DNA from: Actinomycetospora sp. | Lineage (GTDB): Bacteria; Actinomycetota; Actinomycetes; Mycobacteriales; Pseudonocardiaceae | Direction of reading: 5' to 3' | Assembly (NCBI GenBank): GCA_025925615.1 | Contig: JAICLN010000173.1 | Span: forward strand, 1 to 8,775 | DNA: 8,775 nt | Part shown: positions 6,257 to 8,775 of the stretch, piece after piece | Numbering within the stretch: position 1 is the stretch's first letter | How the letters are laid out: every line of letters begins with the position of its first letter | Translations under genes and position numbers: made by a program | The notes under the pieces: model-generated | Seen by the model: only the letters and a program-made list of their open reading frames with translations | Databases searched by the model: none | Told to the model about the DNA's origin: nothing

Positions 6257-6371
6257 GACGTCTCGTCGACCTCCGTCCGGACCGTCACCGGCAGCATCTC
6301 CGAGCGCCCGACGGCGGAGGACGTACCATCCAGCACGCCGGTCGACCCTGCCTGCCGGACGACGAGACGTC
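6257..6371. repeat. 12-bp perfect inverted repeat with distant arms
   Basis: GACGTCTCGTCG (6257-6268) has its exact reverse complement CGACGAGACGTC at 6360-6371, with 91 bp between. Arm centres are 103 bp apart, close to ten helical turns. The right arm ends four bases before the GGAAAGGA ribosome site at 6376-6383. Possible roles are two copies of one protein site bound in a DNA loop, or a long-range RNA stem that hides the ribosome site. Each arm contains the palindrome GACGTC. Confidence 0.5.
6335..6349 (+). repeat. 15-base leader element, copy 2
   Basis: Identical to 1385-1399. This copy ends 43 bases before the leader-ORF ATG at 6393 and begins six bases after the TACCAT hexamer at 6324-6329, so it may be the very 5' end of the lipoprotein mRNA. 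Flanking bases differ between copies, so the identity is limited to the element itself. Confidence 0.45.
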
Positions 6372-6392
6372 CTGCGGAAAGGAATGGCCCCC

Positions 6393-6443
6393 ATGACGAC
6401 GCCAGCACGCCTCGGGACCGGGTCAGCGGGTCGCCGGCGATGA
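6393..6443 (+). CDS. 16-residue leader ORF coupled to the lipoprotein gene
   Basis: ATG 6393 follows GGAAAGGA (6376-6383) at nine bases, the only good ribosome site in this area. The frame MTTPARLGTGSAGRRR ends in TGA at 6441-6443, overlapping the lipoprotein ATG (6440) as ATGA. A start at ATG 6384 would add three residues but lies right against the ribosome site. The lipoprotein start has no ribosome site of its own, so ribosomes probably reach it by re-initiation after this short peptide. The peptide itself resembles nothing known; it ends in three arginines (CGC CGG CGA). It may matter only as a device for coupling. Confidence 0.4.
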   Translation: MTTPARLGTGSAGRRR

Positions 6444-7105
6444 CGCACGTCGCAGCGCGCTTCTTCCCGCTGGTCGGGGTCGTCGTGGGTGTGCTCCTCG
6501 TCGCGACGGGCTGCGCGAACGGGCCGGGACCGGCGACCCCGACGCCGACCCCGGCCGCGCCGATGCCGACCCTCGTGGCGTCCCCGGCGCCGTCGGTGGC
6601 CCACCTGACCGGCCTGGAGATCTCACTCGAGTTCGAGCCCGCCGCGGAGCGTTCCCTGGAGGACACCCAGACCGAGTGGCGGATCGGGGTACCGACCCTC
6701 GGGAAGCCCTACCTGCCCGGGCGTACGGACGGGCGGGACACCGTGATCCTGCCGATCAGCGGCGGGGACGTCACCCTCGCGGCCACGCCGCCCCGCGGCC
6801 GCGTCGTCACCGACGGGTCGCCGACGCTCTCGCGGTCCGGGAGCTCGATCTCCTTCCACGACCTCGTCGTCGACCTCGACGCGTCACGGATCACCGGCAC
6901 CGTCGACGGCCGCCCCCTCGACCTGTTCGACCTCGACCTCTCCCGGGCCCACGTCGAGCACCTGCCGTCGTCGCCGCCCACGATCGTCGACGTGTCGGCG
7001 CGGGCGTCGGACGACGCCGTGCGCGAGGTCGCCGAGCACATCGGCCCGGGCCTGACCGCCGACGACCTGCGGGTCGACGTCGAGATGCGACTGAAGACCT
7101 CGTGA
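6440..7105 (+). CDS. Secreted lipoprotein, unknown function
   Basis: A 221-aa product with a lipoprotein signal peptide: a short N-region with one Arg, a hydrophobic core FFPLVGVVVGVLLVA (8-22) and lipobox ATGC with C25 as the lipidated residue. A Pro/Thr/Ala linker (28-52) follows, as in cell-wall-spanning actinobacterial lipoproteins. The mature part (55-221) is predicted mainly beta: LTGLEISLEFEPAAE, VILPISGGDVTLAA, then SISFHDLVVDLDASRITGTVDGRPLDLFDLDLS, whose 'region-of-definition' pattern recalls HtaA-like or hypothetical secreted beta repeats, but I cannot name a family. The end (DDAVREVAEHIGPGLTADDL) looks like two helices. The start has no ribosome site and appears coupled to the leader ORF at 6393. 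Its stop overlaps the start of the DUF1990 gene by GTGA, so the two form one operon and may act together at the envelope. Confidence 0.82.
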   Translation: MTHVAARFFPLVGVVVGVLLVATGCANGPGPATPTPTPAAPMPTLVASPAPSVAHLTGLEISLEFEPAAERSLEDTQTEWRIGVPTLGKPYLPGRTDGRDTVILPISGGDVTLAATPPRGRVVTDGSPTLSRSGSSISFHDLVVDLDASRITGTVDGRPLDLFDLDLSRAHVEHLPSSPPTIVDVSARASDDAVREVAEHIGPGLTADDLRVDVEMRLKTS

Positions 7106-7839
7106 GCGGCGGGGGCGTGGTCCACACCCGGCTGTTCACCCGTCGCGGCCACACCGCCGCCCTCGACCGGCTCGCCGACCGGGCGGTCAACTTCGACGAG
7201 GACGAGCTCGGCGGCCCGGGGTGGCACCACGACGAGGTGCGCCACGACCTCGGCACGGAGGGTCCCGGCGACCCCGAACCCGGCGGTCGGTGGGAGATCG
7301 CCTGCCGGCTCGTGCGCGACTACGAGTTCGCCGCGCCCGAGATCATCCGAGCGGTGTACCGGCGGTCGGCGCCGCTCCTCGGGCGGAACATGCTGCTCGA
7401 GGGCCGCTTCCTCGGCCTGCGCTTCCTCATGGGCGTGCGCGTCACCTCCGTCGTCGACACCGACCGCGAGGACGGGCAGGAGCGCGTGTGGGGCTGGGCC
7501 TATGACACCCTGCAGGGGCACCTCGAACGCGGTCGGATGATCTATGAGGTCGTCAAGCACCGGTCGACGGGCCGGGTCGAGTTCGTGCTCCGGGGTCGTT
7601 CGCAACCTGCCGACCTCGGACCCGTGCTCCGCCTGGGCTGGGCGGTCTTCGGCCGCCGGACCCAGCTGCGGTTCTACCGTCGTTGCGGGGAGCAGATCGC
7701 CCGCCTCGTGTCGGAGGGCGCGGCCGGCACGCGGCCCCCCGAACCCCGCGGCGACGGCGACGTCGTCCTCGCCCCCTCGGGCGTCCGGCCGCACCCGTTG
7801 GAGTTCCTCACGGCCACCCGGGACCAACCGGGTGCCTGA
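7102..7839 (+). CDS. DUF1990 (UPF0548) family protein
   Basis: A 245-aa, probably soluble protein of a family with no established biochemical role. The N-terminal part (1-60) contains RLADRAVNFDEDELGGPGW. The core (64-204) has the pattern recalled for DUF1990: an entry segment EIACRLVRDYEF, LGRNMLLEGRFLGLRFLMGVRVTSVVDT, VWGWAYDTLQGHLERGRMIYEVV (130-150, the conserved W/Y-G-T-L-x-G-H-x-E-x-G block), RVEFVLRGRSQPADLG and a last helix RRTQLRFYRRCGEQIARLV. The tail (205-245) is Pro/Arg/Asp-rich. GTG 7102 overlaps the lipoprotein TGA, which fixes the start and shows translational coupling; an upstream extension in the same frame runs inside the lipoprotein gene and is a shadow. The assignment rests on remembered motifs, so a lipid- or ligand-binding fold is only a guess. 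Confidence 0.78.
   Translation: MSGGGVVHTRLFTRRGHTAALDRLADRAVNFDEDELGGPGWHHDEVRHDLGTEGPGDPEPGGRWEIACRLVRDYEFAAPEIIRAVYRRSAPLLGRNMLLEGRFLGLRFLMGVRVTSVVDTDREDGQERVWGWAYDTLQGHLERGRMIYEVVKHRSTGRVEFVLRGRSQPADLGPVLRLGWAVFGRRTQLRFYRRCGEQIARLVSEGAAGTRPPEPRGDGDVVLAPSGVRPHPLEFLTATRDQPGA
7815..7834 (+). terminator. Hairpin at the end of the lipoprotein-DUF1990 operon
   Basis: CACCCGG (7815-7821) and CCGGGTG (7828-7834) form a 7-bp perfect stem with a six-base GACCAA loop, ending two bases before the TGA stop at 7837. Its position suits an operon end, but it lies inside coding sequence and has no T-run. Confidence 0.4.
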
Positions 7840-7909
7840 GCCCGTCCTGCCGGCCTCGGCCGCTGGTCTGCCCGATCCTCGCTCCGGCGACGCTGTCGGG
7901 GGGTCCCGC

Positions 7910-7915
7910 TATCCT
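7910..7915 (+). promoter_or_regulatory. -10 box of a leaderless promoter
   Basis: TATCCT fits the TANNNT pattern of actinobacterial -10 boxes and is followed by six bases and then the ATG at 7922, so transcription would start at or beside the A of the start codon. No Shine-Dalgarno sequence precedes that ATG, which agrees with a leaderless mRNA. No good -35 is seen. Confidence 0.55.
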
Positions 7916-7921
7916 TCGCAC

Positions 7922-8775
7922 ATGAGTTCGAACGCGGGTGAGGCGGCGACGGTGAGCGGTGAGCTCGCCGCCGTGCTTGCGCGTTTCGGCGAACTCGCCG
8001 ACGCCGCCACCGACCCCGCCCCCGATGGTGGCGCCGCCCTGATCGATCAGATCGCCGTGATGGAGCGCATGCGGGCATCCCTCGCGGCGGCGCAGCACAC
8101 CGCGATGGTGGCCTTCGCCCGCAGCCAGGTCGAGGTCCAGAGCACCCAGGTCGCCGAGGGTCGGCTGGACCCGCGCAAGCTCGGTTCCGGGATCGCCGAC
8201 CAGATCGCCCTCGCCGCCCACGTCTCCTCCTGGCAGGGCTCGCGGCGGTTGGGGGTGGCCCGCGCCTTGGCCACCGATCTGCCCGAGACGCGGCGGTTGC
8301 TGGCCGCGGGGCGGATCAGTGAGCGGCTGGCCGAGTCGATCGTGGGCCAGACCAGCCACCTCGACCCGGAGACCCGTCGGCTGGTGGACAAGCAGCTCGC
8401 CGACGCCGGGCTGGACGGGTTGGGGTTCGCCCGGGCAGAGGCCACGGTGAAGAAGGCGGCCTACGAGGCCGACAAGGCCGGGTTCACCGCCCGCGGCCGC
8501 ACCGCCCGCAAGGACCGCCGGGTCACCCTGCGGCCGGCCCCGGACACCATGAGCGTGCTGTCCGGAACACTTCCCGTCGAGCAGGGCGTCGCCTGCCTGG
8601 CCGCGCTGCGCAAGCACGCCGACGGGTTGATCGCCACCGGCGCCACCGGCGGCCGGACCCGCGATCAGATCCTCGCCGACACCCTGGTCGAACGCGTCAC
8701 CGGGAAGGCGCGCGCCGCAGATGTGGACGTGGAGGTCGGAATCGTGATCCCGGTCGACCTGCTGCTCGATCCCGG
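7922..8775 (+). CDS. DUF222/13E12 repeat protein, N-terminal part, cut by window edge
   Basis: The frame from ATG 7922 is open to the last base (284 full codons) with no stop, so the gene continues beyond the window. Proteins of this type carry an N-terminal DUF222 (13E12) domain and usually a C-terminal HNH nuclease motif, which would lie outside this window. Visible here are the helical entry (12-75, ending VMERMRASLAAAQHTAMVAFA), DPRKLGSGIADQIALAAHVSSWQGSRRLGVARALATDLPETRRLLAAGRISERLAESI (83-140), LDPETRRLVDKQLA and the late motif GGRTRDQILADTLVERVTG (243-261), all recalled DUF222 features. The ATG has no ribosome site but a TATCCT box six bases upstream, suggesting a leaderless transcript. 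Such genes occur in many copies in actinomycetes and are thought to be linked to mobile elements; whether this copy has an intact HNH motif cannot be told here. Confidence 0.9.
   Translation, partial: MSSNAGEAATVSGELAAVLARFGELADAATDPAPDGGAALIDQIAVMERMRASLAAAQHTAMVAFARSQVEVQSTQVAEGRLDPRKLGSGIADQIALAAHVSSWQGSRRLGVARALATDLPETRRLLAAGRISERLAESIVGQTSHLDPETRRLVDKQLADAGLDGLGFARAEATVKKAAYEADKAGFTARGRTARKDRRVTLRPAPDTMSVLSGTLPVEQGVACLAALRKHADGLIATGATGGRTRDQILADTLVERVTGKARAADVDVEVGIVIPVDLLLDP

Larger units (their letters stand above)
6086..6392. other. Divergent intergenic region, 307 bp
   Basis: This gap separates qcrC (minus) from the lipoprotein operon (plus) and must hold promoters for both. It contains an 11-base direct repeat (6125-6135 and 6161-6171), a 12-bp perfect inverted repeat in two arms (6257-6268, 6360-6371), the second copy of the 15-base leader element (6335-6349), and candidate -10 boxes: TACCAT at 6324-6329 on the plus strand and TAGCCT at 6237-6232 on the minus strand. 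No convincing -35 boxes are visible. The small plus-strand frame reaching 6443 before ATG 6384 looks like non-coding DNA. Confidence 0.6.

Noticed and set aside
6086..6604. N-terminal extension of the qcrC frame
   Set aside because: The extra sequence is unlike any QcrC, covers the intergenic repeats, and ATG 6085 already gives the usual length with a basic leader and helix.
6676..7101. Upstream extension of the DUF1990 frame to 6676
   Set aside because: This part is Arg/Pro-rich out-of-frame translation of the lipoprotein gene; the GTGA overlap at 7102 gives a natural start.
7815..7834. Six-base loop hairpin as an ANTAR-target RNA
   Set aside because: ANTAR targets are paired hairpins with hexaloops having A at position 1 and G at position 4; this loop is GACCAA and no partner hairpin is present.
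1..8775. CRISPR arrays, tRNA or rRNA genes, insertion sequences
   Set aside because: No regularly spaced repeats of CRISPR type, no tRNA-like cloverleaf or rRNA sequence, and no transposase or flanking terminal repeats were seen on either strand.

Overview
The window comes from a very GC-rich chromosome with strong G/C preference at third codon positions and GTG starts joined to the preceding gene by GTGA overlaps. Together with two GAF-ANTAR regulators, a diheme QcrC of the actinobacterial respiratory supercomplex type and a DUF222/13E12 protein, this points to an actinomycete, probably of the Pseudonocardia/Actinomycetospora kind. The genus is inferred from gene content, not proven.

Left part (1-3020), regulators and small proteins. 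A minus-strand GAF-ANTAR gene (872 to 135) is interrupted by one in-frame amber codon (411-413) between its GAF and ANTAR domains. A 67-aa protein (1033-1236) is divergent from it and is followed by a hairpin. Then come an intact second GAF-ANTAR gene (1442-2266) and a four-helix membrane protein (2391-3020). The stretch before position 135 holds no firm gene. A GC-rich hairpin (3042-3061) separates this block from the convergent genes that follow.

Middle part (3083-6085), minus strand. A stand-alone qcrC (6085 to 5279) lies upstream of a two-component pair, an OmpR-type response regulator (5160 to 4462) and a HAMP/HisKA sensor kinase (4465 to 3083), which overlap by GTGA. The gap before the regulator has three copies of an 8-bp direct repeat at an exact 11-bp period, the layout expected of an OmpR-family operator. 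The qcrC gene is not beside ctaE, qcrA or qcrB.

Right part (6086-8775), plus strand. A 307-bp divergent intergenic region holds direct repeats, a 12-bp perfect inverted repeat with copies about 103 bp apart, and a 15-base element also found before the intact GAF-ANTAR gene at nearly the same distance from a start codon. It is followed by a 16-codon leader ORF coupled by ATGA to a lipoprotein gene, which is coupled by GTGA to a DUF1990/UPF0548 gene. After a hairpin at that gene's stop comes the N-terminal 284 residues of a DUF222/13E12 protein that runs off the window and seems to be transcribed without a leader.

The block looks like accessory or envelope-stress chromosome: RNA-level regulators (ANTAR), an envelope-sensing two-component system, an extra cytochrome c subunit and uncharacterised membrane or lipoprotein genes. 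No complete new defence or mobile system is visible. The best leads are the amber-split ANTAR gene, the shared leader element, the 11-bp-period operator and the orphan qcrC.
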